This document shows, piece after piece, positions 26,051 through 33,793 of a DNA stretch of 64,000 nucleotides. Both the position numbers and the translations under genes were made by a program. Source of the stretch: Bin5 sp034422415 (lineage in GTDB: Bacteria; Chloroflexota; Anaerolineae; Caldilineales; Caldilineaceae); the NCBI GenBank assembly GCA_965202955.1, contig OZ241871.1, forward strand, positions 4,774,001 through 4,838,000, given 5' to 3'. The notes beneath the pieces were generated by a model. It was not told the DNA's origin. It saw only the letters and a list, made by a program, of their open reading frames with translations, and ran no database searches. Position 1 is the first letter of the stretch, and the number at the start of each line of letters is the position of its first letter.

Positions 26051-26079
26051 ACCTGGACCAGTTCTTGGGGGGCAGGTCA

Positions 26080-26139
26080 AGTGTCGCGTATGAGATTGGC
26101 TACATCCCAAATGAAGTTGACGATCTCGCTGTGGTTCAT
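26080..26139 (-). pseudogene. hsdM: HsdM remnant: first 20 codons of a type I methyltransferase
   Basis: The ATG at 26139 opens MNHSEIVNFIWDVANLIRDT, which matches the conserved N-terminus of HsdM subunits (normally followed by FKRGKYQDVILP). The similarity ends exactly at 26080, where the IS3 terminal repeat begins. The rest of hsdM, all of hsdS and the 5' part of hsdR are missing. Confidence 0.82.
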
Positions 26140-26290
26140 GGTTTCAGCACCTGGATTCAGTGTTATCAGGTTGTGACCCTATGCCACCACTGGCGCGTTT
26201 TGCCGCCTCGGCGCAAAGGGCCAGCCTGCCGCAAGGGTAATGCAGGCCGGGGAATTCGTCAATGGGCAACGGTATCAGACAGACGACAGA

Positions 26291-26314
26291 GGGCGCCCAC
26301 AAGGGGCGCCCCTA
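26291..26314. repeat. Paired GGGCGCCC palindrome, REP-like
   Basis: Two copies of the self-complementary octamer GGGCGCCC separated by ACAAG and followed by CTAC. A partial relative (GGCGGCGCCCCTACC) occurs near 27344-27358 in the next intergenic gap. This suggests a dispersed intergenic repeat. Confidence 0.45.
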
Positions 26315-26484
26315 CCAATCGTCGACAGAAGCGTGGAAAACAGTTTCCCTTTCCCGCGCGGCCCGGGCATGTCCTATCACCACCGAGTGGGCAAGCTGCG
26401 CCCCGCGGTAGGAGCTCTTTGGGCTGGCTGTAATATGTCAAGCCTGCTGTCCAATCTACGCCCCCCTTGCTAAAACAGATCAGT

Positions 26485-26512
26485 TTGCGCCATTTCGCGG
26501 CTATGCTATAAT
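26485..26512 (+). promoter_or_regulatory. Promoter of the bifunctional nuclease gene
   Basis: -35 TTGCGC (26485-26490), a 16-bp spacer, perfect -10 TATAAT (26507-26512). Transcription would start near 26519, giving a leader of about 98 bases before the ATG at 26617. Confidence 0.65.
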
Positions 26513-26616
26513 TCTGCGCGACGGACATAGATGTAGGTGTCGGCGTCAGCAGATGCGGGCGAACGGGTGAGAGATATCGTTGAGCAGTTCTTGACAGTCG
26601 AGAGCAGGAGTCGGGA

Positions 26617-27135
26617 ATGATTGAAGTTGTGATCGATAGCGTGCGCGTCAGCCTGATGTCCCAGCATCGTATCGTCGTCCTGCGCGAAGAGAGCGGTGAA
26701 CGGTATCTTCCCATCTGGATCGGCCCTTTCGAGGCCGACGCCATCACAATTCAACTGCAGGGCATCGAGGCCGGCCGGCCGATGACCCACGATCTGCTGC
26801 GCCAGATTGCCGAGTCGCTAGACGGCGAGATCACCCACGTCGTCATCAGCGACCTGCAGAACGAGACCTTCTTCGCCGAAATTGTCCTGGAGGCCAACGG
26901 CGAAACGCTGGAGATCGATAGCCGGCCCAGCGACGCGGTCGCCCTGGCCGTGCGCGTGAACGTGCCGATCTACGTTGCCGAAGAGGTCATGGATAAGGCC
27001 GGAATGGAACCGGAAGAGGAGTTGGGTCCGCTTGAACGCGACGGCGAGACGCCGGAGGACCGGCCCGGCGAAACCGGCGACGAAGACCTGGATGTCTTCC
27101 GCGACTTCATCGAAGGACTCGATATCGACAATTAG
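26617..27135 (+). CDS. Bifunctional nuclease (BFN/DUF151) family protein
   Basis: A 172-residue protein. Residues 1-130 match the BFN fold: VIDSVRVSLMSQHRIVVLRE, LPIWIGPFEADAI, RPMTHDLL, ITHVVISDL and SRPSDAVALAVRVNVPIYVAEEV. Plant members are bifunctional DNases and RNases; bacterial roles are not settled. The last 40 residues are strongly acidic and end in FRDFIEGLDIDN, a common tail in bacterial members. It is the first gene of a forward-strand group leading to dnaB. Confidence 0.85.
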   Translation: MIEVVIDSVRVSLMSQHRIVVLREESGERYLPIWIGPFEADAITIQLQGIEAGRPMTHDLLRQIAESLDGEITHVVISDLQNETFFAEIVLEANGETLEIDSRPSDAVALAVRVNVPIYVAEEVMDKAGMEPEEELGPLERDGETPEDRPGETGDEDLDVFRDFIEGLDIDN

Positions 27136-27454
27136 CAGGACCGGCGAAGGGCTGGCCGCCCGCCCTCAAAATGGCAGGGAGCCGCGCGCAAGGGCTGATT
27201 GCGCAAACAGATGAGGCGGCGTTTCAGACGGCGGCGGGGTCGCGACCATGCGGTTCTCGCCGTTTTTTGCTCCCTGGCGCCTGTTTGCCTTGTCTCGCAT
27301 TGTCGCGCGGTTGCCCGCGGCGCCCGGAGGCCATTTGCCAGTCGGCGGCGCCCCTACCGAGGTCGATCTGCCCGGAAGGGGGCCGCTCGACTTGAAAGCG
27401 CGGTAGCCGTACTCCCGACATGGACCGAATCAGTTTCTCGCACCAGCGCTGACG
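27136..27454. other. Intergenic gap before dnaB
   Basis: 319 bp of GC-rich sequence without a supported gene. It holds a partial copy of the GGCGCCCCTAC repeat near 27344-27358. I see no clear promoter or terminator. Confidence 0.4.
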
Positions 27455-28819
27455 ATGAGCGAAACCGCTGAAGCCCCGATCAAGACCGTTCCCGCCAATC
27501 TGGAAGCGGAGCAGGCAGTGCTCGGCTCCCTCCTGATCGATCCCGACGCCATCATCAAGATCTCCAGCACGCTGCGCGACACCGACTTCTATCGCGAACG
27601 CCATCAGTGGATTTACAGTGCGCTGCTGACGCTGCATGAACGGCGCGAGCCGGCCGATTTCGTAACGCTGGTCGACGAACTCGAGCGCAACGAGCAGTTG
27701 GACGGCGCCGGCGGACCGGCGTACGTCACCGAGCTGATCAACAGCACGCCCACGGCGATCTACGTCGACCATTACGCGCGCATCGTCGAGCGCACTGCCA
27801 CCTTGCGGCGCCTGATCGGCGCGGCGGGCCAGATTGCCGAAATGGCGTATGACGAGAGCAACGACACCGACGAAGTAGTCGACAGGGCTGAACGGCTCAT
27901 TTTCGGCATCAGCGAGAGCCGCATCCACCGCGATCTGACGCCGCTGTCCAAACTGATGCCCGACGTGGTCGATCAGATCGACTTTCTCGCCCGCCACCAG
28001 GACCGGGTGATGGGCGTTCCGACAGGCTTCGTGCTCCTGGACAAGATGCTCGGCGGATTCCAGAAGAGCGACCTGATCATCGTGGCCGGCCGCCCGGGCA
28101 TGGGAAAGTCCAGCCTCGGGCTGTCGATCGCGCAGAATGCGGCCATGCGCCACAACGCGCGCGTTGCCGTCTTCAGCCTCGAAATGAGCAACGAACAGGT
28201 CGTCCAACGCCTTCTCGCCATCGAGACTGCCATCGACAGCCACCGCCTGCGTCTCGGCCAGATCGACGAAGAGGAGTGGCCGGTTCTGGTCGACGCGGCC
28301 AACACGCTGGCAGGCTCTCACATTTTCATCGACGACACACCCGGCGCGACGATGATGGAGATCCGCACAAAGGCCCGCCGTCTCTATGCCGAGCGCGGCA
28401 TCGATCTGATTCTGGTCGACTATATGCAGCTGATGTCCGGGGGAGGCAGCGGGCACCGCGGCGAGAACCGCCAGCAGGAGATCAGCTTCATCAGCCGTTC
28501 GCTGAAGGGCCTGGCCCGCGAGCTGAACGTGCCGGTCATCGCGCTGAGCCAACTCAGCCGCGCGGTCGAGAGCCGCGCAAACAACAAGCCCGTTCTGTCC
28601 GACCTGCGCGAAAGCGGGTCGATTGAGCAGGACGCCGACGTCGTCATCTTCGTCTATCGCGAAGACTATTACAATGAGGAGACCGACCGCCAGAACATCG
28701 CCGACCTGATGGTTGCCAAGCACCGGCACGGGACTACCGGCACGGTCAGCCTCTATTTCCGCAAGGAGCTGACACAGTTCCGCGACCTGGAGCTGCGGCG
28801 CGAGGACCTGGATTACTAG
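27455..28819 (+). CDS. dnaB: Replicative DNA helicase DnaB
   Basis: A 454-residue hexameric helicase that unwinds DNA at the fork. The N-terminal primase-binding domain has NLEAEQAVLGSLLIDPDAI. The RecA-like domain has Walker A (AGRPGMGKSSLGLSIA), Walker B (LILVDYMQLM) and the DnaB motif SRSLKGLARELNVPVIALSQLSR broken across its helices, with SIEQDADVV near the end. The length is normal and there is no intein. The next two genes encode a DnaD-like and a DnaC-like protein, so this is a helicase-loading cluster. ATG 27455 opens the conserved N-terminus. Confidence 0.96.
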   Translation: MSETAEAPIKTVPANLEAEQAVLGSLLIDPDAIIKISSTLRDTDFYRERHQWIYSALLTLHERREPADFVTLVDELERNEQLDGAGGPAYVTELINSTPTAIYVDHYARIVERTATLRRLIGAAGQIAEMAYDESNDTDEVVDRAERLIFGISESRIHRDLTPLSKLMPDVVDQIDFLARHQDRVMGVPTGFVLLDKMLGGFQKSDLIIVAGRPGMGKSSLGLSIAQNAAMRHNARVAVFSLEMSNEQVVQRLLAIETAIDSHRLRLGQIDEEEWPVLVDAANTLAGSHIFIDDTPGATMMEIRTKARRLYAERGIDLILVDYMQLMSGGGSGHRGENRQQEISFISRSLKGLARELNVPVIALSQLSRAVESRANNKPVLSDLRESGSIEQDADVVIFVYREDYYNEETDRQNIADLMVAKHRHGTTGTVSLYFRKELTQFRDLELRREDLDY

Positions 28820-28952
28820 ATTTGACGGGAAGAAGCTCTTGGTTCCATTAGGGAAACAGCTTAGGATCGAAAGTGGCCCTACATTAGAGACAGACGGATA
28901 GTCAGGCCCGTTTCGCCCACGCGGCACCGGACTTGTCTGCCCTGGCTTGCGC

Positions 28953-29657
28953 ATGGCCAAAACACTGCCCGGATTCATCGGATTCCCCGACACAAAGATG
29001 CTGGCCGTCACCGTGCCGGACCTCTTCTTTGTCGATCTGCTGCCCCAGATCGACGACCTGGCCGAGCTTAAGGTGACGGTCTATTTCTTCTGGCTGCTCA
29101 ACGAGCGGGAAGGGGAGCTGCGCTGTATTCGCGGCGCGGAGATGCGCGGCGACGAGACGCTGCTGAAGAGTCTCAACCTGGAGAGCGAACTGCGAAGCCC
29201 GCTCGCCGCACTGGAGGATGCGCTGCAGCGGGCGGTGGCGCGCAACACGCTTCTGCGCCTGGATGTCAAGACCGGCCCGTCTCCGTCCGGTCCAGAGGGG
29301 GAAGCTTCCGACGCGGAGTCTCACGCAGAGGACTGGTATTTCCTCAATACTGCCAAGGGGCGCCAATCGGTTGCGGCCATCCGCCAAGGAAGGCTGGCCG
29401 AGCTGCAAGCCGTCGTGCCGGCGGAGGCGCGCCTGCAGGTGGAGCGGCCCAACATCTTCGTTCTCTACGAACAGAACTTCGGGCTGATGACCGCCATGAT
29501 CGCCGACCAGCTGAGGGACCTGGAGAAGAGCTACCCGCCCAATTGGATCGTCGAGGCGATGGAGATTGCGCTGCTCAACAATAAGCGCCATCTGAACTAC
29601 ATTCGGGCCGTTCTGCGGCGCTGGGAAGTCGAGGGCAAGGACAACCACCATGGATGA
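28953..29657 (+). CDS. DnaD-like primosome protein
   Basis: A 234-residue protein. The N-terminal part (PGFIGFPDTKMLAVTVPDLF, LAELKVTVYFFWLL) is a winged-helix-like segment used in replication initiation. A variable acidic linker follows (about 105-130). The C-terminal part (NIFVLYEQNFGLMTAMIAD, PPNWIVEAMEIALLNN, YIRAVLRRW) is the DnaD/DnaB2 domain of Firmicutes primosomes and phage proteins. Its stop overlaps the start of the AAA+ gene by 8 bp, indicating translational coupling. The likely role is recruiting or opening DnaB at the origin. ATG 28953 is preferred to the TTG at 28947. Confidence 0.78.
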   Translation: MAKTLPGFIGFPDTKMLAVTVPDLFFVDLLPQIDDLAELKVTVYFFWLLNEREGELRCIRGAEMRGDETLLKSLNLESELRSPLAALEDALQRAVARNTLLRLDVKTGPSPSGPEGEASDAESHAEDWYFLNTAKGRQSVAAIRQGRLAELQAVVPAEARLQVERPNIFVLYEQNFGLMTAMIADQLRDLEKSYPPNWIVEAMEIALLNNKRHLNYIRAVLRRWEVEGKDNHHG

Positions 29658-31167
29658 AATCAGCGAGCTGCTGCGGAAGTTGACGCCGGAGATGGGGCGC
29701 GGCGGCAACGCGTCGTCGCCCGTGTCTGGCGGCGGAGCGTCGGAAACCGGTCCGGAAAGGCGACTGAACCTGGACCGTACCGCGCCGCCCGGATTGCTGC
29801 CCCGTTCGCAGCGGTTGCAGGGCGCCCAGGTTGAACCATGCGAGCTGTGCGGCGGGGCAGGCTTCCTCCTCGACGATCTGTCCGTGGGAGATCCCGAATA
29901 CGGCACAGCTGTACCCTGCAAGTGCAAGCTCGAAGAACGGAGTCAGAGGCGAAGAAGCCGCTTTCCGGGGGTAAACGAGCCCGACGCGCTCGCGCGTTTT
30001 ACATTCGAGTCGTTCAACCCGGAGCTACCGTGGCTGCTGCCCAACGAGCGCGAACGACTGGGCCGCGTTTATCACGCCGCAGTTGCATTTGCCGAGACGC
30101 CGGAGGGATGGCTTTTCTTCACGGGTGGATTCGGCTGCGGCAAGACGCACCTGGCCGCCGCAATCGCCAACCGCCGCCTGGAGAACGGCCAACAGGCCAT
30201 CTTCGTTGTCGCGCCCGATCTGTTGGACCATCTGCGTATGACCTTCGGCCCCAGCAGCGAGGCCAGCTACGATGAACTCTTCGACGAAGTGCGGCGTACC
30301 GAGCTGCTTGTCCTCGACGACCTGGGGGCGCACAGCGCGACGCCCTGGGCCCAGGAGAAGCTGTTCCAGATTCTCAACCACCGCTACAACAGCAGGCGGC
30401 CGACGGTCCTGACCACAAATCAGCGCATGGAAGAGCTGGACCAGCGCCTGCGGAGCCGGCTGCTGGACACGAACCTTGGCAATCGCATTCACATCACTGC
30501 GCCGGATTTTCGTGTTGGTGGCGACCCCGACGAGCTAAGCACGCTCCGGCATCACCGCGCCATGGTATTTGAGAGATTCGAAGTACATCGTCGGAATACG
30601 ACGCGGGATGATAATGCGAGTCTGCAGAGGGCGCTGGAAGCGGCCAGGGCCTACGCCGAACGTCCAAACGGTTGGTTTGTGCTGAGAGGAGAAAGCGGCG
30701 CCGGCAAGACGCACCTCGCTGCCGCGATTTGCCAGTCCCAGGACGTGGCGGCGCAGCACGAAGTCTGGTTCGTTGTCGTGCCCGATCTTCTCGACCATCT
30801 GCGGGCCACCTTCAGCCCCCGTTCACCGGTCTCCTATGACCGGCGATTCGATGAATTGAGGCGCATACCCTTGCTGGTACTTGATGACCTGGGCACCGAG
30901 AGCGCAACGCCCTGGGCAAAAGAGAAGCTTTTCCAGCTGCTCAATCATCGGTACAATGCAATGCTCCCCACCATCATTACGACCAGCATCGGGATGGAAA
31001 AGTTCGAACCATGGCTAGCCACGCGCATACGCGATATATCGCGTTGCCAAGTGGTAGAGATCACGGTAAGGAGCTACCGCGGCGGCGCCGATCAGGCTGA
31101 GCAGGTTGAGCAGGAATCCATGTTGCGGAAGCCGGAAGAAAAGGACTCTCGCTACTATAACGATTGA
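29650..31167 (+). CDS. DnaC/IstB-like helicase loader with two AAA+ modules
   Basis: A 505-residue protein with a duplicated ATPase. N-terminal residues 60-105 hold a zinc-binding motif (CELCGGAG, CKCKL). Module 1 (about 115-300) has GGFGCGKTHLAAAI, ELLVLDDLGAHSATPWAQEK and VLTTNQRMEEL. Module 2 (about 320-480) has GESGAGKTHLAAAI, LLVLDDLGTESATPWAKEK and ITTSIGMEKFEP. Ordinary DnaC or DnaI loaders have one module of about 250-330 residues. Both modules keep Walker A and B, so both could bind ATP. It overlaps the DnaD-like gene and lies downstream of dnaB, which supports a loading role. The C-terminal tail is acidic. Confidence 0.85.
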   Translation: MDEISELLRKLTPEMGRGGNASSPVSGGGASETGPERRLNLDRTAPPGLLPRSQRLQGAQVEPCELCGGAGFLLDDLSVGDPEYGTAVPCKCKLEERSQRRRSRFPGVNEPDALARFTFESFNPELPWLLPNERERLGRVYHAAVAFAETPEGWLFFTGGFGCGKTHLAAAIANRRLENGQQAIFVVAPDLLDHLRMTFGPSSEASYDELFDEVRRTELLVLDDLGAHSATPWAQEKLFQILNHRYNSRRPTVLTTNQRMEELDQRLRSRLLDTNLGNRIHITAPDFRVGGDPDELSTLRHHRAMVFERFEVHRRNTTRDDNASLQRALEAARAYAERPNGWFVLRGESGAGKTHLAAAICQSQDVAAQHEVWFVVVPDLLDHLRATFSPRSPVSYDRRFDELRRIPLLVLDDLGTESATPWAKEKLFQLLNHRYNAMLPTIITTSIGMEKFEPWLATRIRDISRCQVVEITVRSYRGGADQAEQVEQESMLRKPEEKDSRYYND

Positions 31168-31361
31168 CCCTGCGGAGCCGGCACGCATCTACAGGCCCGT
31201 GTCCCACTAGAGCCTGTAGAGTGCGGGCGCGCGGGCACGTATCGGTTTTGCGGCCTTCAGGTCCTCTGCAGGCCGTCCAGAGGCGCCGGCAGTGGCGAAT
31301 TCAAGTTTCTTTGGGCAGCGACCAGGAAACACCAGTCCGCTTTAGTTTACGCCGCGGCATG

Positions 31362-31370
31362 TGATATAAT
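31362..31370 (+). promoter_or_regulatory. Extended -10 promoter of the SH3 lipoprotein gene
   Basis: TGA followed by TATAAT (31362-31370), a TGn-TATAAT extended -10. No good -35 is at the usual distance. The start codon is 72 bp downstream. Confidence 0.55.
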
Positions 31371-31442
31371 TTAGCCGATCTTGCGCCTCCGCGATCGCTG
31401 CAAGATGAACTGCCTACTGGACCAGACGGAGGGTCTCGACCG

Positions 31443-32432
31443 ATGCGCTGGACACAGATTCTGACCATTGTCATTGCCATACTGCTGCTGGCCGCGTGCG
31501 GCCCGCGGCGGGCGCAGGTGGAGCCGCCCCGGCCCACGATCACGCCGGTGCCGACCTTTACTTCGACGCCGGCCGGCGCAGCGGCTGCAGTAAGCAGCGG
31601 TCAGAACGTCCAGCAGGCCCAGGTCCAGCAGAACCAGGTCCAGCCGACGGCCGAGGCCGACCCTCCAACAGCCACGCCGGTGCCCAAGGCGATGGTGACG
31701 ATCGGCGGCACCCAGATGAACGTCCGCGCCGGCCCGAGCATACTCTACCAGATTATCGGCCAGGCCTACCCCGGCGAAGAGTTCGAAGTGACCGGCAAGA
31801 ACCCGGGGCTCGGCGACTGGTGGGAGATCAAGTACAGGTCGGACGCAGTGAGAGGCTGGGTCTTCAGCCAACTGGTGACGCCCAGGGACACGCAGAACGT
31901 AACCGTTGCCGCAGTGATACCCCCCGAGCCGACGCGCACGCCCGTACCTACCCCAACTGTGACACCGATACCGGCGCCGACCCAGCCGCCCGCGCCGCAG
32001 TTCAAGTGGCGAGTTGGCAATGCCGGCGATTGTCACAGGAACGATCGCGCGTCGATCTTCAAGGGTGTTGTCGTCGACCGTGCGGGCGGCAAGCGGAATG
32101 ACATGTGCGTCCACATTGCCTTCCACGGGCCGCGTCAGACCATTTGTACTGGATGTCCTCCTGGCACAGGCAGAGACCAAGGCTTTTGGGAGTTCGTTCC
32201 ATTTGGAGTGGCGCCCGAAGGAAAGCCGTTATCATCTGTTTCAGACGTCAAGTTCCCAATAAGAGTCGAGATCTTCATGGTCAACTGCCCAGCCAGCCTA
32301 CGGGCAGACAGTGGGTCTGGAGGCAGGTTCTCTTCCGATGACTATTCTGACCTTACACCGATATCCCAGAAGTGGGTCAAGGTATTGGATCACAGCACGC
32401 AGTGCAACAACATTGACTTCCAGGAGAACTAA
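31443..32432 (+). CDS. SH3-domain lipoprotein
   Basis: A 329-residue lipoprotein. Lipobox: AILLLAACGPRR. A proline, threonine and glutamine-rich linker runs to about residue 82. A bacterial SH3 (SH3b) domain spans about 84-150 (TIGGTQMNVRAGPSILYQIIG, DWWEIKYRSDAVRGWVFSQLV). A second PT linker and a C-terminal domain of about 140 residues with six cysteines (GDCHRND, DMCVHIAF, TICTGCPPGTG, VNCPAS, TQCNN) follow. That domain resembles other unrecognised disulfide-rich exported domains. SH3b domains usually bind cell-wall or surface ligands. A lone promoter indicates independent transcription. Confidence 0.75.
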   Translation: MRWTQILTIVIAILLLAACGPRRAQVEPPRPTITPVPTFTSTPAGAAAAVSSGQNVQQAQVQQNQVQPTAEADPPTATPVPKAMVTIGGTQMNVRAGPSILYQIIGQAYPGEEFEVTGKNPGLGDWWEIKYRSDAVRGWVFSQLVTPRDTQNVTVAAVIPPEPTRTPVPTPTVTPIPAPTQPPAPQFKWRVGNAGDCHRNDRASIFKGVVVDRAGGKRNDMCVHIAFHGPRQTICTGCPPGTGRDQGFWEFVPFGVAPEGKPLSSVSDVKFPIRVEIFMVNCPASLRADSGSGGRFSSDDYSDLTPISQKWVKVLDHSTQCNNIDFQEN

Positions 32433-32509
32433 GGATGTTGGCGTAGGGCTCCGAACCGGGCAGACCGGCAGACGTCGCCTTTCGCCGCCAACGAACACAG
32501 ACCAACTCC

Positions 32510-33790
32510 TTGCAGCGCGCAATTCGTGAACTGCTGACACTCTGGGCCGGCCTGCTGCTGTGCTGCGGGTTGGCCTTATTGGTATTGGCGCTCGGCCCCA
32601 GCCGCAGCTGGCTCCGGTCCCAGACCGGCGAGACCGCGTTTCTGCCCCAGGTCAAAGGCCTGACCGACCTGGCGGCCGGACTGCTGCGCCCGCCGGTCCT
32701 GCTGGCGCCACAACAGGTAACGGCCCATACCGACCTCCCACCCTACGGCGTCAACGTCTTCCTCGAACAGGAGGTCGAGCCGGCCAAGCGGGAGCGCGTC
32801 GTGCGCATGGCGGCAGAGGCCGGCTTCACCTGGCTGCGGCAGGAGTTCCCCTGGGAGGACATCGAGATCCATGCCAAGGGCGACTTCGAGGACCGCCGCC
32901 ACGAGCCGGCCCGCTCGGCCTGGGAGAAGTACGACCATATTGTCGCGCTGGCGGAGAAGTACGACATGGAGCTGATCGTACGCCTCTCCAACCCGCCGGC
33001 CTGGAGCCGCGCCCAAGGCAACGAGGTTGGCGCCTACGCCCCGCCCGACGACTTCCAGGACTATGCCGACTTCGCCGCCGCGGTCGCCGAACGCTACCGC
33101 GGCAGAGTGCGCTACTATCAGATCTGGAACGAGCCGAACATCTACCCCGAGTGGGGCATCAACCCGAGCGACCCCGAGGCCTACACCGAGCTTCTCAAGG
33201 CCGGTGCGACCGCCGTTCGCGCGGCCGACCCCGACGCCGTCATCATCGCCGCCGCGCTCGCCGCCACGATCGACCTCGACGGAACGACCATCGGCGGCCG
33301 CAACTTCTCCGATCTGCTCTTCCTGCAGAGGATGTACGACGCCGGCGCCGCGCCCTACTTCGACGTGATGGCGGCGCAGGGCTACGGCCTGTGGTCGGGC
33401 CCGACGGACCACCGCATGCATCCGCGCGTGATCAACTTCGGGCGGCCGCAGTACATACGCGACCTCATGGTCGCCAACGGGGACGCGCACAAGGCTATCT
33501 GGCTCAGCGAGATGAACTGGAACGCGGCACCGGACTGCGCTGAGCCGCGCTACGGGCGGGTCAGCCTGGAGCAGCAGGCCGCCTATCTGCCCCTTGCCTT
33601 CGAACGCATCCGCGCCGAATGGCCCTGGTTGGGCGTTGCCAACGTCTGGTACATGAAACGAGCCACCGACGCCTGGGAGTTGAACTGCCAGCCCGAGGCA
33701 TACTTCCGACTGCTCGCGCCCGATTTCACACCCCAGCCCGTCTACGAGTCAATCCGGACCTATGTCGCCGGCGCGCACGGCGAAGAGTAG
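32510..33790 (+). CDS. Membrane-anchored clan GH-A glycoside hydrolase-like protein
   Basis: A 426-residue protein from a TTG start. A transmembrane anchor spans about 9-30 (LWAGLLLCCGLALLVLAL). The catalytic TIM barrel follows: the acid/base motif is IWNEPNIYPEWG and a nucleophile candidate lies in AIWLSEMNWN, which fits GH5/GH39-type folds. FTWLRQEFPWEDIE marks the early barrel strands. The substrate is not deducible; beta-xylosidase or endoglycanase are candidates. It is followed 4 bp later by a PMT/ArnT-like glycosyltransferase, suggesting a pair acting on a surface glycan. Confidence 0.72.
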   Translation: MQRAIRELLTLWAGLLLCCGLALLVLALGPSRSWLRSQTGETAFLPQVKGLTDLAAGLLRPPVLLAPQQVTAHTDLPPYGVNVFLEQEVEPAKRERVVRMAAEAGFTWLRQEFPWEDIEIHAKGDFEDRRHEPARSAWEKYDHIVALAEKYDMELIVRLSNPPAWSRAQGNEVGAYAPPDDFQDYADFAAAVAERYRGRVRYYQIWNEPNIYPEWGINPSDPEAYTELLKAGATAVRAADPDAVIIAAALAATIDLDGTTIGGRNFSDLLFLQRMYDAGAAPYFDVMAAQGYGLWSGPTDHRMHPRVINFGRPQYIRDLMVANGDAHKAIWLSEMNWNAAPDCAEPRYGRVSLEQQAAYLPLAFERIRAEWPWLGVANVWYMKRATDAWELNCQPEAYFRLLAPDFTPQPVYESIRTYVAGAHGEE

Positions 33791-33793
33791 AGA

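Larger units (their letters stand above)
23139..26079 (-). mobile_element. IS3-family element, split by a nested IS1182 element
   Basis: Both ends begin TGACCTGCCCCC reading inward: 23139 on the forward strand and 26079 on the reverse strand. They stay similar for about 40 bases, sharing ATGTTAGT. Without the nested insertion and one duplication copy the element is about 1.23 kb, normal for IS3. It encodes OrfA and OrfB. The flanks are TGG on the left and AGT on the right, so there is no target duplication. The left flank is hsdR and the right flank is the 20th codon of hsdM. This means that a deletion, or recombination between two copies, removed what lay between. Confidence 0.85.
26140..26616. 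other. Intergenic region upstream of hsdM remnant and bifunctional nuclease
   Basis: 477 bp with no supported gene. It holds the old hsdM control region, a GGGCGCCC-type repeat at 26291-26314 and the forward promoter at 26485-26512. The open frames crossing it have no recognisable product. Confidence 0.5.

Noticed and set aside
26051..26176. Forward open frame continuing past the IS1182 transposase
   Set aside because: It runs antisense through the hsdM remnant and the IS3 end; no product is recognisable.
27224..29011. 595-codon reverse open frame opposite dnaB
   Set aside because: It mirrors the forward codons of dnaB, has low-complexity residues and no recognisable domain. It is an antisense shadow of a high-GC gene.
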